Shown here: in pieces, positions 1-7,972 of the stretch
How positions within the stretch are numbered: position 1 is the first letter of the stretch
Layout of the letters: each line of letters begins with the position of its first letter
Assembly: GCF_030506365.1 (NCBI RefSeq)
Contig: NZ_CP073092.1
Location: 1,674,001-1,738,000, forward strand
Length of the DNA: 64,000 nucleotides
Direction of reading: 5' to 3'
Origin: Corynebacterium tuberculostearicum
GTDB lineage: Bacteria > Actinomycetota > Actinomycetes > Mycobacteriales > Mycobacteriaceae
Notes under the pieces: generated by a model
Database searches by the model: none
What the model saw: the letters and a program-made list of their open reading frames with translations, nothing else
What the model was told of the DNA's origin: nothing
Program-made: the position numbers and the translations under genes

Positions 1-977
1 GGCACCCACCTCACCTGCCCGCGCACCCGGGCTAGCCGGCCACGGCGCGGCGGGGCGTTGGGGTCATCGTCATTGACGCCATTGTGATAGGGACAGCAGG
101 TCGCAAGGTTCGCAGCGTTGGTCTCGCCGCCATGCTTCCAGGCTTTGAGGTGGTGAATCTGGCACCTGTCGGCGGGATAGTTGCAGCTCTCCCACGGGCA
201 TACCGGGTTGACCGCAGCCGCCATGAGCCGCTGCTTGTCATTGGCCACGCGCGAGGTCCGGTAGAGGTTGACCGGCCCCTCATGGGGATGGACGAGCGTG
301 ACATAGCCGTGCTCGCTCAGTGTCCGCGCGACAAGCTCCGCTCCGGTGATTCGAGCGCCATTGGTGAGTTGGAGGGTAATTTCCTCGCCGCCGCCGTCGA
401 CTATTCGGTCGAGCTCGTCAAGGGTGAGAACCACCTGCGTCGTCACCGTCGCCCGCGTTGCATCCGCCTTGCCAAAGAAGAGGTCTTTGGCAGATTCCAG
501 GGGCTTATTGGCATCCAATGCAGCGTGCATATCCGCCACATCGGCCGAATCCCCGGTAATGGTCAGTGACCATGGGCCGCCGGAGCGGCGGGTAATGCGC
601 ACTCCCTTTTCGGGCGCGCGGCGCGGTCGCAGCTCGCGTACCAAAGCGCGGGCACGCTTTTCCAAGGCGGTGGCGCTGCCGCGAAAGGAACACAGTTCGG
701 TGCGTAGGGTCCAGGCATCGCGCTGCGTCGGCAAGCGCAAGGCGTATTTTTCAATCAGCAGTAGCACGTCGAGGGAATGCCTAGTCTGCCGCGCCGCTCG
801 CTGTTTAGCAGCAAAGCCGCACCGGCCGAAATAGGTATCGCATAGACGCAGCAGGTCGCGCGCGGCGATGTCGGAGGCGCCCCGCGCGATGAGCTCGCGA
901 TCGCTCAGCCCTTGAACGGCGGCGACAATGTCCATGCCGGCGTTCACGGCGTTTAAGTATGCGTCCAATGCGGTCAT
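1..977 (-). CDS. DUF222/HNH endonuclease domain protein, 3' end cut by window
   Basis: Reading left from an ATG at 977 the frame stays open to base 1, so the C-terminus is missing. The first ~230 residues have the look of the DUF222 region of actinobacterial '13E12-type' proteins. Near the window edge comes an HNH nuclease core: CPWESC, then IHHLKAW, then NLATCCPYHN, with the Cys pairs and His residues expected for a zinc-stabilised beta-beta-alpha metal finger. Such genes occur in many copies in corynebacteria and their role is unsettled; DNA nicking or cutting is inferred from the domain only. A -10-like TAACTT lies 6 nt before the ATG, suggesting a leaderless transcript. Nothing looks broken in the visible part. 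Confidence 0.85.
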   Translation of the reverse strand, partial: MTALDAYLNAVNAGMDIVAAVQGLSDRELIARGASDIAARDLLRLCDTYFGRCGFAAKQRAARQTRHSLDVLLLIEKYALRLPTQRDAWTLRTELCSFRGSATALEKRARALVRELRPRRAPEKGVRITRRSGGPWSLTITGDSADVADMHAALDANKPLESAKDLFFGKADATRATVTTQVVLTLDELDRIVDGGGEEITLQLTNGARITGAELVARTLSEHGYVTLVHPHEGPVNLYRTSRVANDKQRLMAAAVNPVCPWESCNYPADRCQIHHLKAWKHGGETNAANLATCCPYHNGVNDDDPNAPPRRGRLARVRGQVRWV

Positions 978-983
978 GCCGCT

Positions 984-989
984 AAGTTA
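984..989 (-). promoter_or_regulatory. -10 element of HNH gene
   Basis: TAACTT on the minus strand, 6 nt before the ATG at 977. It fits the TANNNT-spacer-start layout seen repeatedly in this window and implies a leaderless mRNA. Confidence 0.4.
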
Positions 990-1029
990 AATAGCCCCCA
1001 CACGCCCACGCGAGCCGCATATCGGCCCG

Positions 1030-1100
1030 CTGTGGATAACCCGCGTTGGCCCGTCAACAACACTGCCCGCCGCGGGCGCGCGACGGGCAGTTATCCACAG
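1030..1100. promoter_or_regulatory. Two inverted perfect DnaA boxes around a GC hairpin
   Basis: TGTGGATAA (1031-1039) and TTATCCACA (1091-1099) are perfect DnaA-box nonamers in opposite orientation. With flanking bases they make an 11-bp inverted repeat, CTGTGGATAAC / GTTATCCACAG. Inside it, CTGCCCG (1073-1079) and CGGGCAG (1084-1090) form a second short hairpin, which could terminate transcription from the permease gene ending at 1109. Perfect box sequence is seen directly; binding by DnaA is inferred. Confidence 0.6.
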
Positions 1101-1108
1101 GTGGAAAA

Positions 1109-2389
1109 TTAGTACTTGGCGCCGTGACCCTCGCCGACGGAATCGTAAAGCTTCTTCATAATCGGATAGGCCACGATGATGCCTACCGAGCCCCACGCAA
1201 TGCCCTCGAGGGAAACCCCACCCACGGTGAGGGTCAGGTTGCCAATGCCCGCGATAAGCGCCACCGCGGCCGCAGTCAGGTTGACCGGGTTATTGAAATT
1301 GACCTTATTGTCCATCCAGATGCGCACACCTAGCATGCCGATGAGTCCATACAGCACGATGCAGGCGCCGCCCAGAACGCCGGTCGGGATGGTGAAAATC
1401 AGCGCACCAAACTTCGGCACGAAGGCCAAAAGGATGGCGGTAAAGGCTGCTACCCAGTAAGCGGCGGTGGAATACACGCGCGTTGCGGCCATGACGCCGA
1501 TGTTTTCGGCGTAGGTCGTGGTACCGGAGCCGCCGAAGCCGCCGGCAAGGGTGGACGCGAGGCCATCGGCGATCAGGGCGTCACCGGCCAGGTCATCGAG
1601 GTCGCGTTTGGTCATCTCGGAGACGGCCTTGACGTGGCCGACGTTTTCCGCGATGAGAACTACCAGTACGGGAAGTGCCACGGCAATGGCGGAGACGTTG
1701 AAGGAAGGCGCGTGGAATTCCGGCAGGCCCACCCACGGGGCGGCATCGATGGCCGCGACGGCGTCATCGCCGAGGTTGCCGGTCAGCGCGGCGAAGACCC
1801 AGCCGACGACCACGCCGAGCAGAATGGATAGGCGCGAGACCATACCGCGGCCGGCCACGGTGGCCAGCAAGATGACGAGCAGCGTCACGGCGGCCACGAG
1901 CGGCTGGGAGGCGAAGTTCTCGGCCGCATTCGGCGCTAGGTTCAGGCCGATGAGGGCCACGATTGCACCAGTGACGGCCGGCGGCATGACGGCGTCGAGC
2001 ACGCGGCGGCCGGCGATTTTGACTGCCACACCCACCGCGGCCAAGACGAGGCCGGTGACCAAAATGGAGCCAGCTTGCGCGGCAATACCGTACTGCTGCG
2101 ACGCCGAAAGCGGCGCGATGAACGCGAACGAGGAACCGAGGTAAGACGGCAGCCGGTTGCGCGTGATAAGCAGGAACAAAATGGTTCCGAGACCGGAAAA
2201 GAGCAGCGTCGTATTGACGGGGAATCCGGTCAAAGTGGGAACCAAAAGCGTAGCGCCGAACATGGCCACCACGTGCTGCATTCCGATGCCGATGGTTCGG
2301 CCCCAGCTGAGTCGTTCTTCCGGCGCCACGACCGCGCCCGGTGCAATCCTTTTACCGTCTCCGTGGACGGTCCAACCTTTTAAGCTCAC
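1109..2389 (-). CDS. uraA: NCS2-family uracil/xanthine permease
   Basis: A 426-residue, very hydrophobic protein with about 12-14 membrane segments, of the nucleobase:cation symporter-2 family. It would import uracil (or a related base) by proton symport at the cytoplasmic membrane. Typical family stretches are GFGGSGTTTYAENIG (the conserved region with the substrate-site Glu) and TGAIVALIGLNLAPNA. Uracil is the likeliest substrate because the uraA-like 'TTYAEN' form is present, but xanthine cannot be excluded by eye. The start is a GTG with AAGG a few bases upstream. It lies 31 nt after hflX on the same strand and may be cotranscribed with it. Confidence 0.85.
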   Translation of the reverse strand: MSLKGWTVHGDGKRIAPGAVVAPEERLSWGRTIGIGMQHVVAMFGATLLVPTLTGFPVNTTLLFSGLGTILFLLITRNRLPSYLGSSFAFIAPLSASQQYGIAAQAGSILVTGLVLAAVGVAVKIAGRRVLDAVMPPAVTGAIVALIGLNLAPNAAENFASQPLVAAVTLLVILLATVAGRGMVSRLSILLGVVVGWVFAALTGNLGDDAVAAIDAAPWVGLPEFHAPSFNVSAIAVALPVLVVLIAENVGHVKAVSEMTKRDLDDLAGDALIADGLASTLAGGFGGSGTTTYAENIGVMAATRVYSTAAYWVAAFTAILLAFVPKFGALIFTIPTGVLGGACIVLYGLIGMLGVRIWMDNKVNFNNPVNLTAAAVALIAGIGNLTLTVGGVSLEGIAWGSVGIIVAYPIMKKLYDSVGEGHGAKY

Positions 2390-2420
2390 GAGCCTTAATT
2401 ATGGATCACCCAGGTTGGTT

Positions 2421-3914
2421 TTAGGAAACTTCCTCCACGATGAATTCGGCGAGTTCGCGGGCGGTGGGTGCGGGAAGGCGGACGTCGACAAGCGTGCCAT
2501 CGGCCGTGTACTCCTCGTGGCGCACCGTGCCCTCGGCGTGAACGCGGGCGACCACATCGCCGCGGGTGAAGGGAACCTGCAGCTTGACGTGGCTATCGCG
2601 GGAGTTGAGAAAAAGCTCCACGCGCGCGGTCAGCTCGTCGATTCCCTCGCCCGTGCGCGCGGATACGTAGACAACATCCTCGTGGTCGAGTACGTGACGC
2701 AACTCGGCGAGCACAAGCGGGTCGGCCTGGTCGATCTTGTTGATCACGATGATCTCGGGCGGGGCCTGCTCGCCGGTTTCCGCGACAATGTCATAGATGA
2801 CCTGGTTGACGGCCTCAATCTGCTTGAGCGGGAAGGGGTCAGAGCCATCGACCACGTGCAACATAATATCGGCGGCCAGCACCTCTTCCAGGGTGGATTT
2901 GAAGGCCTCGACCAGCTGCGTGGGCAGGTGGCGGACAAAGCCGACGGTGTCGGTGAAGACGACCTGGCGGCCGTCGGCAAGCGTGGCACGGCGAGTGGTG
3001 GGGTCCAACGTGGCAAAGAGTGCGTCCTCCACCAGCACGCCGGCGCCGGTCATAGCGTTAATGAGCGAGGACTTTCCGGCATTGGTGTAGCCGGCAATGG
3101 CTATCTGCGCGATGGTGGAGCGCTGGCGCTTGGAACGCTTGACCTCACGGGCGGTCTTCATAGCGCGCAGCTCCTTGCGCAGCCGGGCCATCTCCGTGCG
3201 GATGCGGCGACGATCCGTCTCGATCTTGGTCTCACCGGGACCACGCAGGCCCACGCCGCCGTTGGAGCCGGCGCGGCCGCCCGCCTGGCGCGAAAGGTTG
3301 CCGCCCCAACCACGGGTATGGGTGTAGAGGTATTCCAGTTGCGCCAAGGAAACCTGCGCCTTGCCCTCTTTGGACTTGGCGTGCTGGGCAAAGATGTCAA
3401 GGATGAGCATCGTGCGGTCAATGACCTTGGTGTTAAGCGCGCGCTCGAGAGCGGTGAGCTGGCCGGGGTTGAGCTCGCCATCGCACACCACGGTATCGGC
3501 GCCGGTGGCCTCGACGATGTCGCGCAATTCCTTGACCTTGCCGGAGCCAATGAAGGTGCCGGAATCAGGCTTATCGCGCTTTTGGTAGATCATCTCTACT
3601 ACTTCGGCGCCGGCGGTCTCGGTCAGCGCCGCGAGCTCGTCCATGGTGGCTTCGACTTCGGCCACGGTGCCTTCGGTCCACACGCCCACCAGGATGACGC
3701 GCTCGAGGCGCAGCTTTCGGTACTCCACCTCATAGCCATCGGTGGTGTCTTCGGCGCGGATGGTGGTCTCACGGGTAACGCGACGGAAGGCGTTACGCTC
3801 TGCCAGGTCAAGGTCACCGGTGGTGGGCGTCGCCTCTGGTGCGGCCGGGGCGTCGTTAAAGCGGAACGCGCGGGCGAGGAGATCGTCGTTATTGTGCTGG
3901 GAAAATTCGGTCAT
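2421..3914 (-). CDS. hflX: Ribosome-associated GTPase HflX
   Basis: HflX is a GTPase that binds the 50S subunit and helps split stalled or hibernating ribosomes. The 497-residue protein has the N-terminal HflX domain, a glycine-rich stretch with the GPGETKIETDRR motif (~residues 230-245), a coiled helical segment, and a G domain with P-loop GYTNAGKS, DTVGF and NKID. The family is usually 400-500 residues; the extra N-terminal ~60 residues are typical of actinobacteria. The ATG at 3914 is chosen because AGAGGTAGT sits immediately before it; an in-frame ATG four codons upstream overlaps that Shine-Dalgarno. It is followed by the nucleobase permease gene. Confidence 0.93.
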   Translation of the reverse strand: MTEFSQHNNDDLLARAFRFNDAPAAPEATPTTGDLDLAERNAFRRVTRETTIRAEDTTDGYEVEYRKLRLERVILVGVWTEGTVAEVEATMDELAALTETAGAEVVEMIYQKRDKPDSGTFIGSGKVKELRDIVEATGADTVVCDGELNPGQLTALERALNTKVIDRTMLILDIFAQHAKSKEGKAQVSLAQLEYLYTHTRGWGGNLSRQAGGRAGSNGGVGLRGPGETKIETDRRRIRTEMARLRKELRAMKTAREVKRSKRQRSTIAQIAIAGYTNAGKSSLINAMTGAGVLVEDALFATLDPTTRRATLADGRQVVFTDTVGFVRHLPTQLVEAFKSTLEEVLAADIMLHVVDGSDPFPLKQIEAVNQVIYDIVAETGEQAPPEIIVINKIDQADPLVLAELRHVLDHEDVVYVSARTGEGIDELTARVELFLNSRDSHVKLQVPFTRGDVVARVHAEGTVRHEEYTADGTLVDVRLPAPTARELAEFIVEEVS

Positions 3915-3985
3915 ACTACCTCTCATTTTGGCACGTTACGGCCGAAAGCGGGAATTGCGGATTCTTAGCTGGCTGCACAAGGCGA

Positions 3986-3991
3986 TACAAT
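3986..3991 (+). promoter_or_regulatory. -10 element, leaderless promoter
   Basis: TACAAT followed by exactly 7 nt and then the ATG at 3999. It decides the start of the next gene: the ATG at 3990 overlaps the -10 and cannot be used on this transcript. Confidence 0.55.
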
Positions 3992-3998
3992 GGCGGGC

Positions 3999-4787
3999 AT
4001 GAACGATAAGGACACTGGGGTGAAGCAGAATACCGAGATGCAGGCCATTGGCCTCAATTTCGAACGCTGGCAGGATGCTGTCGAGGCCGCTATTGCTAGC
4101 GATCGCTTGGCCGTTACCGGTGAGGTACGCGGTGGTCAGCTGATCCAGTTCACCGATCCATCGGGCGCGCAACTCAATATTCTCGCGGTGGAACCTTTTG
4201 CTACTTTCATTGGCTTCAATGCGGTTACGCAAGGGTTCGCCCACGTAGAGATGGTCAACGATGTTCTCGCGCTGCTGGAGATTATCGATCCTTTCGGCAC
4301 CACCATCGCCCAGGCCACCGCGAACCTGGCGCAGGGGCCTTTGCTTGCCGACGAACCCTTGCAGCAATGGCAGCAAATCTCCCTCACCGCCATGGGCCTC
4401 GATATCCGCACCTACGAGTCGGCCGATGCCTACGAGGCGGCCGAGGGCGAGTTCCCGGCGCTCTTCGAGTCCGCAGGAGCGAAGGTTATTTCCTCCGGTT
4501 CAGGCGCGGAGGTTCCTACCCCGGCCGCGACTTTTGCGGCCCGCGTCATGGAATCCGAGTGGCGTACCAATGAGCTAACCGGCGAGAAATTCGCCCACCT
4601 CGTCATGGACGGCCTCTTTCCCTTCGATCTCTGCCTGCCTGCTGGTAACGACGAGCTGCCTGCCAAGGACACTATCGTGGCCGGCACCGCCCTGCTGACG
4701 GCTTCTATTGAAATGCCCAGCGGTGGCTGCGGCGACGGCGCTGGCTGCGGTTGTGGCTCTGGTGGCTGCGGCTGCGGCGGCCACTAA
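3999..4787 (+). CDS. Uncharacterised protein with Gly/Cys-rich tail
   Basis: I do not recognise a named family. The 262-residue protein is acidic, has no signal peptide or membrane segment, and looks like a soluble alpha/beta protein up to about residue 238. The last ~22 residues are almost only Gly and Cys, with five Cys (arranged C-x5-C-x-C-x4-C-x-C) and a terminal His, a pattern suited to binding a soft metal such as Zn, Ni or Cu. The body has only one further Cys. The start is set by a leaderless promoter 7 nt upstream. The gene begins 84 nt from divergent hflX and is followed after 30 nt by a small membrane-protein gene on the same strand, probably in one operon. Metal binding is inference. 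Confidence 0.75.
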   Translation: MNDKDTGVKQNTEMQAIGLNFERWQDAVEAAIASDRLAVTGEVRGGQLIQFTDPSGAQLNILAVEPFATFIGFNAVTQGFAHVEMVNDVLALLEIIDPFGTTIAQATANLAQGPLLADEPLQQWQQISLTAMGLDIRTYESADAYEAAEGEFPALFESAGAKVISSGSGAEVPTPAATFAARVMESEWRTNELTGEKFAHLVMDGLFPFDLCLPAGNDELPAKDTIVAGTALLTASIEMPSGGCGDGAGCGCGSGGCGCGGH

Positions 4788-4817
4788 GAGCTGACGCGAA
4801 GGTCTGGTGAAATAGCT

Positions 4818-5435
4818 GTGTGGATGCCCTTCCCTGAAAATGCGAGAAACCGGCGGGTGCTGGTCCTCGCGCTGATCCTGGTGGGATCAGTGGCGGTTGT
4901 GGCAACCCTAAAACTTCCCGGGGTTTTCATCGCGGCACTACTTGTCGCGGCGGCGCTGCTTATGCTCCACACCCGGCCGGATGCCTCGGAGCAGGCAGCG
5001 CTGCGCAGCTCTATTCGGCTCTCAGCTGAAGATATCGAGGACGTCTTGGCGGAGTACGAAGACTTCCGGTCCTCCGAGGCGGCCGAGAAGATCGCGGACC
5101 GGACGCTCTACCGGCCGGCGCTTTTAGATCTGGATTGCTCCGACCCCACCATCGAGGCCTTCCACTATGAGATTTCGGGTGCCCGGCGATTCCTGCGCCG
5201 GTTGAACCTGCGCGTCAACGCGGAAGAGGTCAGCACCAACGAGCTGGAGTCCTTGCTCAAGGTGACCGATGAACGAGCCCGCGAGCTCAAGGAAACCTGG
5301 CTATCGGCCCGCCGCGCCGCTTTTGCGCTCGGGCCAAAGTATGAAAAGAACGAAGTAAAAAATCGCGCCCTGCGCCGCCAAGCCCTCGAAGAGCAAGCGT
5401 TCGAGGAAGAGGAAGGCGAAGGGCGCAGCGCCTAA
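4818..5435 (+). CDS. Small membrane protein, unknown function
   Basis: A 205-residue protein with two closely spaced N-terminal hydrophobic helices (roughly residues 12-30 and 32-50) and a long charged cytoplasmic part rich in Glu, Arg and Ala that is probably helical or coiled-coil. The C-terminus is very acidic (EEQAFEEEEGEG). No catalytic motif is visible. The start may be the GTG at 4818 or the ATG at 4824; there is no strong Shine-Dalgarno for either. It follows the Cys-tail protein gene by 30 nt and converges on dapF, with a palindrome between the two stop codons. Conserved in this position in corynebacteria as far as I know, but function unknown. Confidence 0.75.
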   Translation: MWMPFPENARNRRVLVLALILVGSVAVVATLKLPGVFIAALLVAAALLMLHTRPDASEQAALRSSIRLSAEDIEDVLAEYEDFRSSEAAEKIADRTLYRPALLDLDCSDPTIEAFHYEISGARRFLRRLNLRVNAEEVSTNELESLLKVTDERARELKETWLSARRAAFALGPKYEKNEVKNRALRRQALEEQAFEEEEGEGRSA

Positions 5436-5454
5436 GCACTCACCGCTCACCGCG

Positions 5455-5472
5455 CGCGTCGGGCCCGACGCG
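5455..5472. terminator. Perfect 18-bp palindrome between convergent genes
   Basis: CGCGTCGGGCCCGACGCG is fully self-complementary and lies in the 39 nt between the stops of the membrane-protein gene (+) and dapF (-). As RNA it folds as a CGCGTC/GACGCG stem closed by GGGCCC. No clear U-tract, so a terminator role is a guess. Confidence 0.4.
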
Positions 5473-5474
5473 GT

Positions 5475-6335
5475 CTAAAGGGAGGTCTCGCCGGTGGCGA
5501 CGATCGCGGACGGGCCGGTCAGGCGCGAGCCACCCTCGTAGATGTCCACCGTCACTTCCCCGCCGGGAACGTGTACGTGCACGGTGCCGTGAGGGGTGGT
5601 GGTGTGGTCAACGGCGGCGTCGGCAAGCGCGGCGGTCGCGGCCGCCACGGTGCCGGTGCCGCAAGAGCGGGTCTCTCCTACCCCGCGCTCAAAGACGCGC
5701 ATGTGCACGTGGCCATCGCGCAGCGGGGTCACAACCTCAACATTCACGCCGGCCGGGAAGAAGGCTTCATCGATGACGGGCTGCTCGAAAGTCTTGGCCG
5801 CAAGTCCCTCGGCGTCCAGCCCCGGCACCACGGCCGCGAGGTGCGGGTTGCCCATGTCAACGCCTAGACCGGCGTAGCTCTCCCCGGCCATAGACGCGGT
5901 GGATACACCCGTTACTTCGGCCGGTCCCATCTCCACGGTGACCTCGGCCGCATGCTCATCATACGAGTGCACCGTCACGCGCTTGGCGCCGGCGCGGGTG
6001 CCGATGGTGAACTCGTCTTCTTCGACGAGGCCGCGCGAGCGCAGCCAGTGGGCGAAAACGCGGGTGCCGTTGCCGCACATTTCGGCCACGGAACCGTCGG
6101 CGTTGCGATAATCCATGAACCAGTCATGGGGCGCGATGCCCTCGGCCAGCGACTCGATTTCCCCGGCCGCGTGCAAGGCCTCGGCGCGCACGACGCGCAG
6201 CAATCCGTCGCCGCCAATACCGGCGCGGCGATCGCACAGCGCCGCTACGCGCTCGGGGGCAAGCGGCGTGGCGGCCGCGTGGTCTTCGACGATGACAAAG
6301 TCGTTCTCAGTTCCATGACCCTTGGCAAATTTCAT
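5475..6335 (-). CDS. dapF: Diaminopimelate epimerase
   Basis: DapF converts LL-diaminopimelate to meso-diaminopimelate, the precursor of lysine and of the peptidoglycan cross-link, by a two-base mechanism without a cofactor. Both catalytic cysteines are visible: MCGNGTR in the first half and RSCGTGT in the second. The 286-residue length is normal. The ATG at 6335 ([13 protein letters not shown]) is used; it has GGGAG close upstream and also a -10 TAGGGT 7 nt away, so a leaderless start is possible too. miaA ends only 5 nt upstream, so dapF is also likely cotranscribed from the miaA side. Copies of the window's recurrent 12-mer include one inside this gene (5616-5627). Confidence 0.96.
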   Translation of the reverse strand: MKFAKGHGTENDFVIVEDHAAATPLAPERVAALCDRRAGIGGDGLLRVVRAEALHAAGEIESLAEGIAPHDWFMDYRNADGSVAEMCGNGTRVFAHWLRSRGLVEEDEFTIGTRAGAKRVTVHSYDEHAAEVTVEMGPAEVTGVSTASMAGESYAGLGVDMGNPHLAAVVPGLDAEGLAAKTFEQPVIDEAFFPAGVNVEVVTPLRDGHVHMRVFERGVGETRSCGTGTVAAATAALADAAVDHTTTPHGTVHVHVPGGEVTVDIYEGGSRLTGPSAIVATGETSL

Positions 6336-6340
6336 GCTCC

Positions 6341-7237
6341 CTACCCTAGCGCGCGCAGCGCTTGGGCGGTCGTATCGCCCGCGGCATCCAGCCACATGAT
6401 GCGCTTGTCGCGATTGAACCAGGAACGTTGGCGGCGCACGTAGCGCCGTGTCCCGGTAATTGTGCGTTCAACGGCCTCATCCCACGTAAGTTCGCCGCGC
6501 TGGGCCTGGAATACCTGCGCATAGCCTATGGCACGCCCGGCCGTGGAATCGGCCACCAAGCCCTGGGCTTGGAGGCGCTCGACTTCCTCGATGAGCCCGC
6601 GCTCAAACATCTGGCGCGTGCGCAGCTCGATGCGCGGATTGAGCCAGTCTGCGGTGGTGCGCAGGCCGAGCAGACGGGTACCCCACCGCGGCGGGGCGTC
6701 CTTCGGCGGTTGGCTGGCTTTATAGGGCTTGCCGGTCAACTCGATGACCTCAAGCGCTCGCACGGTGCGCCGCGGGTCCTTATCTTCAATGATGGCGGCC
6801 GCGGCCGGATCCACCTGCGCCAGCTCCTCGTGCAGGGCATCGGTACCGATTTCTACGCGCCGGGCCTCATATTTGGCGCGGACGGCGGGGTCGGTGGGTG
6901 GGAACTGCCAGTCGTCGACAAGCGCTTGGGCATAAAGCATGGAGCCCCCGACCAGGATTGGTGTCTTGCCGCGGGCCATGATGCCTTCCACGTCCGCGAT
7001 GGCATCGCGCTGGTAGCGGGCCACAGAAGCGGTCTCAGTCACGTCCCACACATCGAGCTGGTGGTGCGGGATTCCCTCGCGCTCAGCCGGGGTGAGCTTG
7101 GCGGTGCCAATGTCCATACCGCGGTAGAGCTGCATGGAATCGACGTTGACCACCTCGCCGTCCAGCTCCTGCGCCAGCGCCAACCCCAGCGCAGATTTGC
7201 CGGAAGCGGTGGGTCCAAACACTGCAATGGGGCGCAT
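6341..7237 (-). CDS. miaA: tRNA dimethylallyltransferase
   Basis: MiaA adds a dimethylallyl group to N6 of adenosine 37 in tRNAs reading UNN codons; MiaB, encoded 4 kb away in the same cluster, then methylthiolates the product. The 298-residue protein starts [15 protein letters not shown], which carries the P-loop GPTASGKS, followed by the [15 protein letters not shown] motif and the RAIGYAQ region of the C-terminal half. The ATG at 7237 has GGAGG upstream and overlaps the previous stop by one base (TAATG), indicating translational coupling. Longer in-frame starts upstream lie inside the neighbouring gene and are rejected. Confidence 0.96.
   Translation of the reverse strand: MRPIAVFGPTASGKSALGLALAQELDGEVVNVDSMQLYRGMDIGTAKLTPAEREGIPHHQLDVWDVTETASVARYQRDAIADVEGIMARGKTPILVGGSMLYAQALVDDWQFPPTDPAVRAKYEARRVEIGTDALHEELAQVDPAAAAIIEDKDPRRTVRALEVIELTGKPYKASQPPKDAPPRWGTRLLGLRTTADWLNPRIELRTRQMFERGLIEEVERLQAQGLVADSTAGRAIGYAQVFQAQRGELTWDEAVERTITGTRRYVRRQRSWFNRDKRIMWLDAAGDTTAQALRALG
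6343..6348 (-). promoter_or_regulatory. -10 element before dapF
   Basis: TAGGGT on the minus strand, 7 nt before the dapF ATG. It overlaps the miaA stop codon. It would give dapF an internal leaderless promoter. Confidence 0.35.
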
Positions 7238-7836
7238 TAGACCTCCCATCCTGCAACGTAGCGGCCGACGCCCAAGGTGGCGTCGGTAGCCAGCAATTGC
7301 GCCTTCTTTGGCTGTAGTCCTGCTAACTCCTCCCACAGTGCAGGCTCTACCACACCGCGCTGGGACAGCCACTCGCCGACCTTGCTTGCCGACGCCCCCA
7401 TCAGCACCTCCTCGCACCACTCGTGCGCTTCCTGGGCACCGGGAACGAGCGCCAAGGGGGCTCGCTCGGTCAGGCCCGCGCTGCCATCTACCACGACGAT
7501 GGTGAGCGCCGCCGGATCCGGCTGGCCAATGTGCTCCCGGCTAGCGCGGGCGTTAAGCTGCGGCACGCTGTGCAGCACGTAACGGGCCATAATCTCGGGT
7601 AGATAATTGCCGCCGCCTAGGTTCGTGGCCGCACCCCACGCCTTTAAGCTGCCGGTGTGGGCGGTGTACCAGCGCTTGTCCTGGCTGCCGACGATATCTA
7701 CCTGCGTTATGCCGGCGGCCGCAGCTTCCACCGCAAGGGTGCGGGCAGCGGCAAGCAGTGCGCGGGAGGCGGCGTCATTGGAGGAAAGCTCCACGGCCAG
7801 CGCGGGTGAGGCTGGCATTACCATGAGATTGAACAT
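7237..7836 (-). CDS. Conserved LigB-like protein (class III extradiol dioxygenase B-like)
   Basis: A 199-residue soluble protein that resembles the conserved protein beside miaA in mycobacteria (Rv2728c), which I recall being described as a class III extradiol dioxygenase subunit B-like domain. The segment [20 protein letters not shown] and the [19 protein letters not shown] region are its most distinctive stretches. No biochemical role is known to me; an aromatic ring-cleaving activity should not be assumed. The start has a strong GGAGGAATA Shine-Dalgarno. The stop overlaps the miaA start by one base, so its product is made together with MiaA, and a link to tRNA or isoprenoid metabolism is possible. 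Confidence 0.7.
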   Translation of the reverse strand: MFNLMVMPASPALAVELSSNDAASRALLAAARTLAVEAAAAGITQVDIVGSQDKRWYTAHTGSLKAWGAATNLGGGNYLPEIMARYVLHSVPQLNARASREHIGQPDPAALTIVVVDGSAGLTERAPLALVPGAQEAHEWCEEVLMGASASKVGEWLSQRGVVEPALWEELAGLQPKKAQLLATDATLGVGRYVAGWEV

Positions 7837-7972
7837 TATTCCTCCATACTATCTACCCAAGTGGAGGTAATTAAATAGAATCTGGGCACGCGCGGGATAT
7901 TCGCGGTAATGTATCCAGTGATTTTATTCGGCAGCCGTGACGCGCGGCGATCTATGCATAGGAGGGCTTGTC

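Noticed and set aside
1-977. HNH protein as part of a defence system
   Set aside because: DUF222/HNH genes are common, scattered corynebacterial repeats; no partner defence gene is visible and the gene is cut by the window edge.
2157-3968. Long open frame (about 600 codons) on the plus strand opposite hflX
   Set aside because: It is antisense to hflX, whose GTPase motifs are complete. Long opposite-strand frames are normal in GC-rich genes; the translation shows no family motif and has no convincing ribosome-binding site.
6396-7420. Extended N-terminus for MiaA (start near 7420)
   Set aside because: The extra ~60 residues overlap the LigB-like gene in another frame and lack homology; the ATG at 7237 has GGAGG.
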